From the NCBI RefSeq assembly GCF_034064985.1, contig NZ_CP139249.1, forward strand, positions 2,914,001 through 2,978,000: a stretch of 64,000 bases of DNA, written 5' to 3'. The notes beneath the pieces are model-generated. The model saw only the letters and a program-made list of their open reading frames with translations. It was not told the DNA's origin and did no database searches. The stretch comes from Acinetobacter pittii. GTDB taxonomy: Bacteria > Pseudomonadota > Gammaproteobacteria > Pseudomonadales > Moraxellaceae. Made by a program: the position numbers and the translations under genes. Shown here one piece after another: positions 48,801 to 59,388 of this stretch (position 1 is its first letter; every line of letters begins with the position of its first letter).

Positions 48801-48922
48801 TGCATCCAGCCCGGATCAAATGGTGTATATGTTACTGTTGCCAGGAACATATAAATACCAAAAGAAACCAAGAATAATGTCATCAATAAGCGCTGTGCAT
48901 AAACACTTGACACCGCAGTCAT
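45878..48922 (-). CDS. ftsK: DNA translocase FtsK
   Basis: 1014 residues. Four to five N-terminal membrane spans (about 12-175) anchor it at the septum. An acidic, Gln/Ala-rich linker (about 195-540) precedes the alpha/beta motor: [18 protein letters not shown], Walker A [17 protein letters not shown], Walker B [14 protein letters not shown], and [21 protein letters not shown]. The C-terminal gamma domain ([29 protein letters not shown], a winged helix) reads KOPS and contacts XerD. It pumps DNA to dif for chromosome separation. Start has AGGACAG upstream. Confidence 0.96.
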   Translation of the reverse strand: [1014 protein letters not shown]

Positions 48923-49176
48923 ATACTGTCCTGTAACCCATTTAATTATTGGTTTAGAGATGTGAAGAACTACATTTTAGATCTTCAACGAATGAACTTT
49001 ATATTATGCACTTGTTCTTACAAAAAAGGTGCATGATTCTTTACAGTTGTTGTTAACATAAGGCACTTCTATATTGTTATATAACTTAATTCGATTGACC
49101 TGATCAATATTATCCACATCGATTTCACGCTATTGGTCGGCAAATTCACGTATAATTTTCAAAATTCTCGAAATAA

Positions 49177-50139
<963 letters not shown>

Positions 50140-50159
50140 ATCATAGATTTCTAGAGTTT

Positions 50160-50193
50160 TTAAAACAGCCGTTCTTATAACGGCTGTTTTTTT
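50160..50193 (+). terminator. Terminator of trxB
   Basis: AAAACAGCCGTT, short loop, AACGGCTGTTTT and T run. Confidence 0.9.
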
Positions 50194-50262
50194 ATAATAA
50201 TGACTAGCTGACATATATTAATTTTTATAGCATAACCTTAAAGCTCATCTTATTTTGTTTTT

Positions 50263-50994
50263 ATGAATACACTTCCACTTTCCCAATTCATTTTTCCTGA
50301 TCCCATTGAAGCCGATCCAGATGGGCATGGTTTAATTTGTATCGGAGCGGACCTCTCCCCTTCTACCCTATATGAAGCTTATACACATGGTCTTTTTCCT
50401 TGGTTTAATGAAGATGAACCTATTTGTTGGTGGAGTCCTGAGCCTCGTTGCGTGATATACCCTCAAAACTACAAGCCTAGCAAGTCATTACTGAGAAATA
50501 TGAAAAAATATGACTATGCAATCACGATTAATCATGCCTTTGAACAAGTTATTCGCTCTTGCTCTTTGCCAAGAAGTTATGCAGACGAAACATGGATTAG
50601 TGAAGATATTATTCAAGGCTACTGTGAGATGTTTAATGCTGGTTATGGTTACAGTATTGAAGTATGGCAAGAAGAGGATCTTGTAGGAGGTTTATACGGT
50701 GTTACGATTGGCAAAGGATGTTTTGGTGAGTCAATGTTTAGCAACGAAACCGATGTTTCAAAAATGGCTTTTTATACATTAATGCTCATTGGACAAGAAA
50801 ATCAGCTACCATGGATAGACTGCCAACTCGTAAACAGTCACTTAATTAGTCTGGGAGCCAGTACACTTTCTCGTCAAGACTACTTAAAATCGTTACAAGA
50901 TGTAATTATTCACCCCTCTATCAATTGGAAAAAGTATCAAGAACGTGTATTTTCAAGTAAAACAATAGCATTAGATGCAAAATTAATGGAATGA
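50263..50994 (+). CDS. aat: Leucyl/phenylalanyl-tRNA-protein transferase
   Basis: 243 residues: [80 protein letters not shown] and [21 protein letters not shown] are the hallmark blocks. It adds Leu or Phe to proteins with N-terminal Arg or Lys, sending them to ClpAP. bpt follows 18 bases later, so the two N-degron enzymes form an operon. Confidence 0.95.
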   Translation: MNTLPLSQFIFPDPIEADPDGHGLICIGADLSPSTLYEAYTHGLFPWFNEDEPICWWSPEPRCVIYPQNYKPSKSLLRNMKKYDYAITINHAFEQVIRSCSLPRSYADETWISEDIIQGYCEMFNAGYGYSIEVWQEEDLVGGLYGVTIGKGCFGESMFSNETDVSKMAFYTLMLIGQENQLPWIDCQLVNSHLISLGASTLSRQDYLKSLQDVIIHPSINWKKYQERVFSSKTIALDAKLME

Positions 50995-51012
50995 TAACAG
51001 GAGGGACCAATC

Positions 51013-51828
51013 ATGAAATCATATCACCCGAAGTCCCTTTTAAATGATCTGCAGTATTATATTACTCCGCCTCATGATTGCAGCTATTTAGAAAATAAAT
51101 CTGCACGCATGGTATTTTTAGACCCCATCCATCGAATTGATGTGGTCACTCTTTCAGAACTTTCTCGTTTAGGGTTTCGCCGTAGTGGCGACTTTGTTTA
51201 TCGCCCTGAATGTCACTTATGTAGACAATGTTTGTCTTGTCGTGTTCCAGTTGCCGATTTTCAAATGAATAGCATGCAAAAAAAAGCATGGAAACGTAAT
51301 CAAGATCTCACCATGACTGTTCTGCCTACGCGACAAGCAGCACAAATTCATTATGATTTATACGAACGCTACATTAATGAACGCCATGCAGATGGTGATA
51401 TGTTTCCTCCGAGCTTAGATCAGTTTGAAAAGTTTTTAGTACATAGCTGCACAGATAGTTTTTTTCTTGAGCTTTGGAAAGACAATCGGCTTATTAGTGT
51501 TTCTACTTGTGATTTAATGGATGATGGACTATCGGCTGTCTATACATTCTTTGATCCCGATGAGCATCGCAGATCACTTGGTGTGTATTCTATTCTTAAC
51601 CAAATTGAATATGTTAAATCGCTCGGTTTAGAGTACCTTTATTTAGGCTATTGGGTACCGCATTCAGCCAAAATGAACTATAAATCTCAATATACCCCTT
51701 TAGAACTTCTACTTGATGGACAATGGCGTCGTTTAAACCGATCATTGTCACCAGAAGAAATTCAACAGCTAGGTACATCTCTTATGACAACGTTACCTTC
51801 TGAATGGAATAATTTAATCATTAAATAA
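51013..51828 (+). CDS. bpt: Bacterial leucyl/arginyl-type aminoacyl-tRNA-protein transferase (Bpt)
   Basis: 271 residues with the ATE N-terminal Cys cluster (PECHLCRQCLSCRVPV) and the C-terminal catalytic half (LDQFEKFLVHSC, YTFFDPDEHRRSLGVYSILNQIEYVKSLGLEYLYLGYWV, MNYKSQYTPLELL). It puts Leu on N-terminal Asp or Glu. Strong ribosome site AGGAGGG. Last 15 bases overlap the convergent rimI. Confidence 0.94.
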   Translation: MKSYHPKSLLNDLQYYITPPHDCSYLENKSARMVFLDPIHRIDVVTLSELSRLGFRRSGDFVYRPECHLCRQCLSCRVPVADFQMNSMQKKAWKRNQDLTMTVLPTRQAAQIHYDLYERYINERHADGDMFPPSLDQFEKFLVHSCTDSFFLELWKDNRLISVSTCDLMDDGLSAVYTFFDPDEHRRSLGVYSILNQIEYVKSLGLEYLYLGYWVPHSAKMNYKSQYTPLELLLDGQWRRLNRSLSPEEIQQLGTSLMTTLPSEWNNLIIK

Positions 51829-52275
51829 AGATGCGAAATCATCTGTACAGGTTTTTACCATAATGACCGCATGTTCCCGCCCACCATCTTGGGTAGGATA
51901 ATAATTGCGACGCAGGTCAATTTGGTGAAAGCCTGTTTTTTCATATAAGCCGATAGCGGCTTTATTACTTTCACGTACTTCTAAAAAAATTTGCACTGGC
52001 TGATTTTCTAATTTTTCAATCGATGCATTTAATAACTCATACCCTAAACCCTGCCCTTGCATTTTAGGATCAATTGCCATGAGCAATAAATTCGCCTCAT
52101 CTAAAACGGGCTGTAAAATACAAAACCCAACCACTCTGTTTTGTGACTCAATCACTGTGCATTGATAAGAATTCAAAGATTCAATAAATTGCTGTTTTGA
52201 CCAGGGATGGGTTTGAACTGATTTTTCAATTTGAACAACAATATCAACATCAGTGTTTTGCATAATGCGAATCAT
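51814..52275 (-). CDS. rimI: Ribosomal-protein-S18-alanine N-acetyltransferase RimI
   Basis: 153 residues from ATG 52275 (GAG seven bases upstream), starting MIRIMQNTDVDIVVQIEKSV as RimI proteins do. GNAT motif A reads LLMAIDPKMQGQGLGYELLN with Q/RxxGxG/A, then FLEVRESNKAAIGLYEKTGFHQIDLRRNYY. It acetylates the N-terminus of S18. Convergent with bpt. Confidence 0.9.
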   Translation of the reverse strand: MIRIMQNTDVDIVVQIEKSVQTHPWSKQQFIESLNSYQCTVIESQNRVVGFCILQPVLDEANLLLMAIDPKMQGQGLGYELLNASIEKLENQPVQIFLEVRESNKAAIGLYEKTGFHQIDLRRNYYPTQDGGREHAVIMVKTCTDDFASLFND

Positions 52276-52342
52276 GAGTCTCAACGCAATGAAGATTCTA
52301 AAGTAGTGCGTATTATAAAAACTTCCCAAGAAAAAACGAGCA

Positions 52343-52375
52343 AAAAAAAAAGGACAATTGAATTGTCCTTTTTTA
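52343..52375. terminator. Terminator between the PF10118 gene and rimI
   Basis: AAAAGGACAATT/AATTGTCCTTTT near-perfect stem with A and T runs, downstream of the PF10118 gene and upstream of rimI, both on the minus strand. Confidence 0.88.
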
Positions 52376-52383
52376 AAGTAATT

Positions 52384-53259
52384 TTAAAGACCTAATTTTT
52401 CACGCCACGTTGCCAACAATGCTGCGGTATCCGAATCATTTGGATGAAATTTTGGTCTTAAAAAATCAAGTAGTTCTGGAATTTGACGAGTCATAAAACC
52501 TTTACGGCCATACATGAACTTAAGCATGTACTTCGTATCCTTCCAAGTTAATTTATCATCAGTCTTAAGTAACTTCGCAGTAAAATAAGATTGAGTTGCG
52601 AAGATTAATGCCATTGCAATAATCAAAGCTGTTGAACGCATAAAGTAAGCTTTCGGACCTTGCCCATACATGCTTGTATACACATCAAATGCCACAGCTT
52701 TATGTTCATTTTCTTCAACTGCATGCCACATCCACAGATGATACATAGTGTCATCTTGGAACATAGCCTGAATTTCAGGATTTTGTAAAAGTTCAGCTGC
52801 AATGGTCGATGTAAAATGTTCTAGTGCACATGTTCCAGTCAAATCAATTATTTCTTTGGTATAGCCAAAAGGTTTCATTAATTTGGTTACAACAGCTGTA
52901 CCCATCTTAATGACTTTTCCAGTTTGCTTTTCCATATGGCGCACATCATAACCATAAGCCTGTGCTGAAGCATTAAATGCTAAATGCTCTTTCGAATGCA
53001 TCGCTTCTTGACCAATAAAAGCACTAATTTCTTTTTGAAGATCTGGATCAGCAAGCTTTGGATCATTTCGAACAGCACGCGTACTATTTACAAAGAACTG
53101 TTCGCCCTCAGGAAAAAGGGCTGATAATGCTGTCATAAAATGTGTTAATGCTGCATCATAATTCGCCCAATAGCGTGGGACCTGAGCAAATTCAAAGTCC
53201 ATACGACGCACAGGAAAACTAGCACCAGCACGATTGGAAATATTTACCTTAGCATTCAT
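52384..53259 (-). CDS. PF10118-type metal-dependent hydrolase (ferritin-like), copy 1
   Basis: 291 residues. The PF10118 pattern: FPVRRMDFEFAQVPRYW, LFPEGEQFFVNSTRAVR, EISAFIGQEAMHSKEHLAFN, TCALEHFTSTIAAEL and WHAVEENEHKAVAFDVY. Repeated E-x6-7-(Y/H) and ExxH pairs would hold a two-metal centre in a helical bundle. One membrane-like segment (TALIIAMALIFATQSYF) lies near 215. No activity is established. It is a tandem paralogue of the next gene upstream, separated by 234 bases in which I see no clear feature. Confidence 0.86.
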   Translation of the reverse strand: MNAKVNISNRAGASFPVRRMDFEFAQVPRYWANYDAALTHFMTALSALFPEGEQFFVNSTRAVRNDPKLADPDLQKEISAFIGQEAMHSKEHLAFNASAQAYGYDVRHMEKQTGKVIKMGTAVVTKLMKPFGYTKEIIDLTGTCALEHFTSTIAAELLQNPEIQAMFQDDTMYHLWMWHAVEENEHKAVAFDVYTSMYGQGPKAYFMRSTALIIAMALIFATQSYFTAKLLKTDDKLTWKDTKYMLKFMYGRKGFMTRQIPELLDFLRPKFHPNDSDTAALLATWREKLGL

Positions 53260-53493
53260 CTCAGACTCCTTTTAAGTGAATAGCTAATTCACATATAACT
53301 TTATTTATTTTCTTAATATTTATAATCATACGTCTTTCAACGTACCAATTAAGTGCAGATGAGGACAGAGAAATATCAGATGAGGTCATTCATAGACACA
53401 TAAAGGTGCAAAACCTAGGACCTCTCTCGTTGGACTAGATATAGAAAATAAGAAAAGGACCAATAGTGGTCCTTTATAAATCATGAATTGAAA

Positions 53494-54375
53494 TTATAAA
53501 CCTAATTTTGCCTTCCAGTTTTTCAATAGGCCCACGGTATCTAGATCATTTGGATGAAAACCAGGTTTAAAGTAAGCTAACATTTCCTTAGCCATACCAC
53601 TAATAATACCTTTAGATGGGCTATATCCGTATTTATAAATTACTGATATTTCAGATAAAGTTAATTTATTGTCTTGCTTTAATAAACGAAGCACAAAAGA
53701 TGACTGGATCAAAAAGATTAAAGTCATAGCAAACACTAAAGAGCTGGTTCGTAAAGCATAAGCTTTTACACCCTTACCAAATACACCTTCGTATACATCA
53801 AAAGCTACGGCTTTATGCTCATTTTCTTCAATAGCATGCCAATACCACATTGTTGACATTGTCTCATCTGTCATAAGCTCTTGAATGTGCTTATTAACCA
53901 ATAATTGAGAAGCAATAGTAGCGGTAAAATGTTCAAGGGCCGTCGTAGCAGTCAGGTCAACCATTTCTTTTGTCATACCGAAAGGTTTAACAATTTTTAC
54001 GAAAGCTTTAATTGCTGTTTGAATCGCCGTATCGGTAAATTTCTCTAACGTTTCTACATCGTGACCAAACTTTTGAGCAGAGGCATTAAAGTTCACATGC
54101 TCTTGAGTATGCATTGCTTCTTGCCCAATGAAAGCACTAATCTCTTTTTGGAGTGCTTCATCATCTTTAATAGCTGGGTGGTAACGTACTGCTCGTACAC
54201 TATCTATAAAGAATTTCTCACCAGCTGGAAACAATGCTGACAATGCAGTCATAAAATGTGTAAGTCCAGCAGAACCATTCATCCAATATTCTGGTACATC
54301 ATTAAAGTCAAAATTCATACGACGTACTGGAAAGCTTGCGCCTGCACGATTCGTAATATTCACTTTAGCATTCAT
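53494..54375 (-). CDS. PF10118-type metal-dependent hydrolase (ferritin-like), copy 2
   Basis: 293 residues from ATG 54375 with AAGGAGC eight bases upstream; the in-frame TTG at 54381 is not needed. Same order of blocks as copy 1 (FPVRRMNFDFNDVPEYW, FIGQEAMHTQEHVNFNASAQ, TALEHFTATIAS, WHAIEENEHKAVAFDVYEG). The two proteins share identical openings (MNAKVN) and C-termini (KLGL). They arose by duplication and have diverged to roughly half identity by eye. Separate promoters are likely, since each has a clear ribosome site and an upstream gap. Confidence 0.86.
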   Translation of the reverse strand: MNAKVNITNRAGASFPVRRMNFDFNDVPEYWMNGSAGLTHFMTALSALFPAGEKFFIDSVRAVRYHPAIKDDEALQKEISAFIGQEAMHTQEHVNFNASAQKFGHDVETLEKFTDTAIQTAIKAFVKIVKPFGMTKEMVDLTATTALEHFTATIASQLLVNKHIQELMTDETMSTMWYWHAIEENEHKAVAFDVYEGVFGKGVKAYALRTSSLVFAMTLIFLIQSSFVLRLLKQDNKLTLSEISVIYKYGYSPSKGIISGMAKEMLAYFKPGFHPNDLDTVGLLKNWKAKLGL

Positions 54376-54535
54376 ACCCAAAGCTCCTTAATAAGTAACC
54401 TTAGTTACCCAAACTTTATTGTTCGTTTTCTTGATTCTTATCATACAAAGTTAATAAAAAGGATTAAGGGGAAATAAGGACATTGAAATATCAGTTAAGG
54501 CCAGCTTTTATAGGGATTGTTAGACAATTAAGTAT

Positions 54536-54568
54536 AAAAAAAGCGCTCTAAAAAGAGCGCTTTTTTTC
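54536..54568 (-). terminator. Terminator of the str operon (after tuf)
   Basis: AAGCGCTCT, short A-rich loop, AGAGCGCTTT with T run; reads for the minus strand. Confidence 0.9.
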
Positions 54569-54579
54569 ACTGAAAGTGA

Positions 54580-55770
54580 TTATGCAGTTACTTTCGCAAC
54601 AACACCAGCACCTACAGTACGACCACCTTCACGGATCGCAAAACGTAGACCTGGGTCCATTGCGATTGGGTGGATCAATTCTACTGACATTTCAACGTTG
54701 TCGCCTGGCATTACCATTTCAACGCCGTCTTGTAATTGGATTGCACCAGTTACGTCAGTTGTACGGAAGTAGAACTGTGGACGGTAACCATTTAAGAATG
54801 GAGTGTGACGACCACCTTCTTCTTTAGAAAGTACGTATACTTCTGCGTCGAATTTAGTGTGCGGCTTGATTGTACCTGGTTTAGCAAGTACTTGACCACG
54901 TTGTACGTCTTCACGCTTAGTACCACGAAGTAAGATACCACAGTTCTCACCTGCACGGCCTTCGTCAAGAAGTTTACGGAACATTTCTACGCCAGTTACA
55001 GTTGTTTTAACTGTATCTTTAATACCAACGATCTCTACTTCTTCACCAACTTTAACGATACCAGCTTCTACACGGCCTGTTACTACAGTACCACGACCAG
55101 AAATTGAGAATACGTCTTCGATTGGCATTAAGAATGCTTTGTCGATAGCACGTTCTGGTTCTGGGATGTAAGAGTCAAGCGCCTCAACAAGAGCAAGAAC
55201 TGAAGGCTCGCCATATTGACCAGCATCGCCTTCCAACGCTTTAAGCGCAGAACCACGGATAACTGGAGTGTCATCACCTGGGAAGTCATAAGTAGAAAGA
55301 AGTTCACGAACTTCCATTTCTACTAATTCAAGTAATTCTTCATCATCAACAAGGTCACACTTGTTCAAGAATACGATGATGTAAGGTACACCAACCTGAC
55401 GAGAAAGAAGGATGTGTTCACGAGTTTGTGGCATTGGACCGTCAGTCGCAGCACACACAAGGATCGCGCCGTCCATCTGAGCAGCACCAGTAATCATGTT
55501 TTTAACGTAATCGGCGTGGCCCGGGCAGTCAACGTGCGCGTAGTGACGAATTGGAGAATCGTATTCTACGTGTGAAGTATTAATTGTAATACCACGTGCT
55601 TTTTCTTCAGGTGCTGAGTCGATTTGTGAGTAATCTTTCGCTTCACCGCCGTAAGTTTTTGCACAAATAGTTGCAATCGCAGCAGTTAAAGTTGTTTTAC
55701 CATGGTCAACGTGACCGATTGTGCCCACGTTTACGTGTGGCTTATTACGTTCAAACTTGGCTTTAGCCAT
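54580..55770 (-). CDS. tuf: Elongation factor Tu
   Basis: 396 residues, standard. G1 [10 protein letters not shown], switch I with [13 protein letters not shown]3 [13 protein letters not shown]4 NKCDLVDD, G5 [10 protein letters not shown]. It brings aminoacyl-tRNA to the ribosome. It lies 95 bases downstream of fusA in the str operon. A second tuf copy elsewhere in the genome is usual but cannot be seen here. Confidence 0.98.
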   Translation of the reverse strand: MAKAKFERNKPHVNVGTIGHVDHGKTTLTAAIATICAKTYGGEAKDYSQIDSAPEEKARGITINTSHVEYDSPIRHYAHVDCPGHADYVKNMITGAAQMDGAILVCAATDGPMPQTREHILLSRQVGVPYIIVFLNKCDLVDDEELLELVEMEVRELLSTYDFPGDDTPVIRGSALKALEGDAGQYGEPSVLALVEALDSYIPEPERAIDKAFLMPIEDVFSISGRGTVVTGRVEAGIVKVGEEVEIVGIKDTVKTTVTGVEMFRKLLDEGRAGENCGILLRGTKREDVQRGQVLAKPGTIKPHTKFDAEVYVLSKEEGGRHTPFLNGYRPQFYFRTTDVTGAIQLQDGVEMVMPGDNVEMSVELIHPIAMDPGLRFAIREGGRTVGAGVVAKVTA

Positions 55771-55865
55771 GATGATCTTCCTTTATAAACTACTCATGGA
55801 GGGTCACCCCATGAGCACTTGGTTTTTAACTAAGAAATTAGTTTGGGCTTATAGTAATCGAAAGA

Positions 55866-58004
55866 TTACTCGTCGTCACCTTTTTTACCGCCAGATTGGA
55901 ATTTAGCGATAATGCCTTCAGCCACGTTACGTGGAGTTTCAGCGTATTTAGCAAATTCCATAGAGTAAGTCGCACGACCTTGAGACATAGAACGCATTTG
56001 AGTCGCGTAACCAAACATCTCAGCAAGAGGAACTTCTGCTTTAATTGCTTTTGTTCCACCAGGAAGATCGTCCATACCTTGAACCATACCACGACGACGG
56101 TTTAAGTCACCCATGATATCGCCCATGTAGTCTTCTGGAGTTTCTACTTCAACTTTCATGATAGGTTCAAGAAGGATAGGATCCGCTTTCATGAAACCAT
56201 CACGGAAGGCATAAGAACCTGCCATTTTGAACGATAATTCGTCAGAGTCGACGTCATGGTAAGAACCATCGAATAATGTCGCTTTAATACCAACAACAGG
56301 GTAACCAGCCAATACACCATTCTTCATACGTTCTTGAATACCTTTGTCAACCGCGCCAAAGAATTCTTTAGGTACTACACCACCAACAACTTCTTCAACG
56401 AATTGGTATTCTTTACCAGCTTCTTCAACATCAAGCGGCTCAAGACGTACATATACGTGACCAAACTTACCTTTACCACCAGTTTGACGTACGAACTTAC
56501 CTTCTTGTTCAACAGACTTTTTGATCGTTTCACGGTAAGCAACCATTGGTTTACCAATGTTAGCTTCAACACCGAATTCACGCTTCATACGGTCAACAAT
56601 GATATCAAGGTGAAGCTCACCCATACCAGCAATAATTGTTTGACCAGATTCTTCATCTGTACGAACACGGAACGATGGATCTTCTTTAGCCAAACGACCT
56701 AAAGCGATAGACATTTTTTCTTGGTCTGCTTTAGTTTTTGGTTCAACAGCCAATGAAATTACTGGCTCTGGGAATTCCATACGCTCAAGAGTAATGATGT
56801 TTTTCTCATCACATAATGTATCACCAGTTGTAACGTCTTTAAGACCTACACACGCTGCGATATCACCTGCACGGATTTCATCAAGATCTTGACGTTCGTT
56901 CGCATGCATTTGCACGATACGACCGATACGTTCACGCTTAGCTTTAACTGGGTTATAAACTGGATCACCTTGTTTAAGAACACCAGAGTAAACACGTACG
57001 AATGTTAAGTTACCTACGAATTTGTCGTTCATGATTTTGAACGCAAGCGCAGAGAACGGAGCTTCGTCAGATGCTTCACGAGACGCTTTAGTTTCGTCTT
57101 TGTCGTCAAGGATACCTTCGATCGCTTTAACTTCTGTAGGTGATGGTAAGAATTCAATTACAGCATCCAACATACGTTGAACACCTTTGTTCTTGAATGC
57201 AGAACCACAAAGCATTACTTGAATTTCAGAAGCTAATGTACGAGCACGTAGACCTGCAATGATCTCTTCTTTAGAAAGATCACCTTCTTCAAGGTACTTG
57301 TCCATTAACTCTTCAGAAGCTTCAGCCGCAGCTTCAACCATTTTTGTACGCCATTCTTGAGCAGTATCAACTAGGTCAGCTGGGATATCAGCATATTCAA
57401 ACTTCATACCTTGAGATGCTTCATCCCAGATAATCGCTTTCATTTCGATAAGGTCAACAACACCCTGGAATGTATCTTCAGCACCAATTGGCACAACGAT
57501 AGGTACAGGATTACCACCTAAACGAGTTTTAACTTGCTCAACAGCACGGAAGAAGTTTGCACCAGTACGGTCCATCTTGTTCACGAATGCTAAACGAGGC
57601 ACTTTATATTTGTTCGCTTGACGCCATACAGTTTCAGACTGAGGTTGTACACCACCTACAGCACAGTAAACCATGCATGCACCGTCAAGAACACGCATAG
57701 AACGTTCAACTTCGATTGTGAAGTCTACGTGTCCCGGGGTGTCAATTACGTTGATACGGTGTTGTTCGAATTGGTTACCCATACCAGACCAGAAACAAGT
57801 TGTAGCAGCAGAGGTAATTGTAATACCACGCTCTTGCTCTTGTTCCATCCAGTCCATTGTTGCTGCACCGTCGTGTACTTCACCAATCTTGTGAGATACA
57901 CCTGTGTAGAACAAAATACGTTCTGTTGTAGTTGTTTTACCTGCGTCAATGTGCGCAGAAATACCGATGTTACGGTAACGAGTAATTGGGGTTTGGCGAG
58001 CCAT
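55866..58004 (-). CDS. fusA: Elongation factor G
   Basis: 712 residues from ATG 58004 ([18 protein letters not shown]). An upstream in-frame start at 58049 lacks family support. G1 [16 protein letters not shown]3 [23 protein letters not shown]4 NKMDRTGA, then domains II-V with [18 protein letters not shown] and the domain V block. GTPase of translocation. The gap to rpsG (58005-58181) carries a possible small ORF. Confidence 0.98.
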   Translation of the reverse strand: MARQTPITRYRNIGISAHIDAGKTTTTERILFYTGVSHKIGEVHDGAATMDWMEQEQERGITITSAATTCFWSGMGNQFEQHRINVIDTPGHVDFTIEVERSMRVLDGACMVYCAVGGVQPQSETVWRQANKYKVPRLAFVNKMDRTGANFFRAVEQVKTRLGGNPVPIVVPIGAEDTFQGVVDLIEMKAIIWDEASQGMKFEYADIPADLVDTAQEWRTKMVEAAAEASEELMDKYLEEGDLSKEEIIAGLRARTLASEIQVMLCGSAFKNKGVQRMLDAVIEFLPSPTEVKAIEGILDDKDETKASREASDEAPFSALAFKIMNDKFVGNLTFVRVYSGVLKQGDPVYNPVKAKRERIGRIVQMHANERQDLDEIRAGDIAACVGLKDVTTGDTLCDEKNIITLERMEFPEPVISLAVEPKTKADQEKMSIALGRLAKEDPSFRVRTDEESGQTIIAGMGELHLDIIVDRMKREFGVEANIGKPMVAYRETIKKSVEQEGKFVRQTGGKGKFGHVYVRLEPLDVEEAGKEYQFVEEVVGGVVPKEFFGAVDKGIQERMKNGVLAGYPVVGIKATLFDGSYHDVDSDELSFKMAGSYAFRDGFMKADPILLEPIMKVEVETPEDYMGDIMGDLNRRRGMVQGMDDLPGGTKAIKAEVPLAEMFGYATQMRSMSQGRATYSMEFAKYAETPRNVAEGIIAKFQSGGKKGDDE

Positions 58005-58084
58005 GATGTCTACATTCCTAAATGTTATATTTAAAACAGGACGCACCAATTAAATTGATGCGCGCGAATATCCAAACAGGCAAC

Positions 58085-58147
58085 TTAAATACCTGCAAAG
58101 CCCCCACTTTGATAGAGAGCAATGTTGAATCGAGCTGCTGTACGCAT
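58085..58147 (-). CDS. Possible 20-codon ORF between rpsG and fusA
   Basis: ATG at 58147 preceded by CAGGAG with ideal spacing (7-8 bases), then codons for MRTAARFNIALYQSGGFAGI and a TAA, ending 81 bases before the fusA start. The ribosome site is better than that of many genes here. It could be a coupling or regulatory leader ORF for fusA. It is short, and conservation is not tested, so it may be chance. Confidence 0.4.
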   Translation of the reverse strand: MRTAARFNIALYQSGGFAGI

Positions 58148-58181
58148 GAATATTCTCCTGAATAAGGCCTGTTTTATCCGC

Positions 58182-58652
58182 TTAGAAACGGTAGTGAGAG
58201 AAGGCTTTGTTAGCTTCAGCCATACGGTGCACATCTTCACGTTTTTTGATTGCTGCACCTTTACCTTCAGCTGCATCAAGCAACTCACCAGCAAGACGTA
58301 AAGCCATCGTTTTTTCAGAACGCTTAGCAGCAGCATCTACTAACCAACGCATAGCTAAGGCAGTACGACGGGATGGGCGTACTTCCATAGGTACTTGATA
58401 AGTAGCACCACCAACACGGCGTGCTTTTACTTCAACCATAGGACGAACTTTTTCAAGAGTAGTCTCGAAAAATTCAACTGGGTCTACTTTGTTTTTTTCT
58501 TGAACGCGTTCTAAAGCACCGTAAACGATACTTTCTGCAATCGATTTTTTACCATCTTGCATTACGTGGTTCATGAATTTAGCGATTGTTTGGCTGCTAA
58601 ATTTTGGATCTGGAAGGATCTCACGAGCAGCGACTACGCGACGTCTTGGCAT
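58182..58652 (-). CDS. rpsG: 30S ribosomal protein S7
   Basis: 156 residues: [63 protein letters not shown] core and the C-terminal [25 protein letters not shown] end. Primary 16S binder of the 30S head; in E. coli it also represses its own operon by binding the rpsL-rpsG spacer. Confidence 0.98.
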
Positions 58653-58671
58653 TTTAATACACCTAATAATA

Positions 58672-58710
58672 TGACACTTCAGGATGATCCAGCAGTTTGT
58701 ACAAGTGTCA
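58672..58710 (-). promoter_or_regulatory. Hairpin in the rpsL-rpsG spacer, candidate S7 control site
   Basis: TGACACTT (58672-58679) and AAGTGTCA (58703-58710) form an 8-bp stem in the 160-base mRNA spacer. In E. coli the same spacer binds S7 as a translational repressor. That this hairpin does so is inference. Confidence 0.45.
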
Positions 58711-58812
58711 TGTACACGACGCTGGCCTTACTATACGTCGCTTGAATTACAAATCTATGAAGAATTCAAACAAGCGAAACGCTAAAGGGCTTATTCGACT
58801 AGTTTCCTAGAA

Positions 58813-59187
58813 TTACTTCTTAGGACGCTTAGTACCGTATTTAGAACGTGATTGATTACGATCTTTAACACCAGCACAGTCTAATGAGCCACGAACGGTA
58901 TGGTAACGTACACCCGGTAAGTCTTTAACACGACCACCACGGATAAGAACAACACTGTGCTCTTGTAAGTTATGGCCTTCACCACCGATATAGCTAGATA
59001 CTTCAAAACCTGAAGTTAAGCGAACACGGCAAACCTTACGCATAGCTGAGTTAGGTTTTTTAGGTGTAGTTGTATAAACACGTGTACAAACACCACGACG
59101 TTGTGGACAAGCCTTCAACGCAGGAACTTTGGATTTTTCAACCAAAGTCGTACGACCCTTACGGATCAACTGATTCGTTGTTGCCAT
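58813..59187 (-). CDS. rpsL: 30S ribosomal protein S12
   Basis: 124 residues. [18 protein letters not shown] and [17 protein letters not shown] carry K43, K44 and K88, the wild-type residues at positions where streptomycin-resistance changes occur. It monitors decoding at the A site. First gene of the str operon, with a good ribosome site (GGGAGAA). Confidence 0.98.
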   Translation of the reverse strand: MATTNQLIRKGRTTLVEKSKVPALKACPQRRGVCTRVYTTTPKKPNSAMRKVCRVRLTSGFEVSSYIGGEGHNLQEHSVVLIRGGRVKDLPGVRYHTVRGSLDCAGVKDRNQSRSKYGTKRPKK

Positions 59188-59249
59188 ATGGCAATTCTCC
59201 CGTTATTAAAAAACCTTAAAAAGAAAATACCTCTTTTTAAGGGCACATA

Positions 59250-59278
59250 ATTGTAAGCCAAGATGCAAAAATGGTCAA
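59250..59278 (-). promoter_or_regulatory. Sigma-70 promoter of the str operon
   Basis: On the minus strand TTGACC (59278-59273), exactly 17 bases, then TACAAT (59255-59250), about 60 bases before the rpsL start. The -35 box lies in one arm of an inverted repeat (59271-59280 with 59299-59308). Confidence 0.78.
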
Positions 59279-59343
59279 CACGGCAATACATTACCAAATG
59301 TTGACCATATCAATGTTTGACAGGACGATTTACAAATTTAAAT

Positions 59344-59371
59344 GGAGGTTAGTTTCACTTTTTAAACCTCC
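59344..59371 (-). terminator. Weak hairpin downstream of the EcsC-family gene
   Basis: GGAGGTT/AACCTCC with a 14-base loop. Only a loose T run follows, so termination is uncertain. Confidence 0.4.
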
Positions 59372-59388
59372 TCTTTGTAAGGGCATTG

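Noticed and set aside
54576-54827. ORFs opposite tuf and fusA (also 56334-56702 and 57618-58034)
   Set aside because: They mirror the strong codon bias of the highly expressed genes and have no ribosome sites or family features.
58148-58336. Longer version of the 20-codon ORF running into rpsG
   Set aside because: Upstream of 58147 it overlaps rpsG in another frame; only the part with the AGGAG site is considered.
58813-59187. Streptomycin-resistance change in rpsL
   Set aside because: K43, K44 and K88 are wild type.
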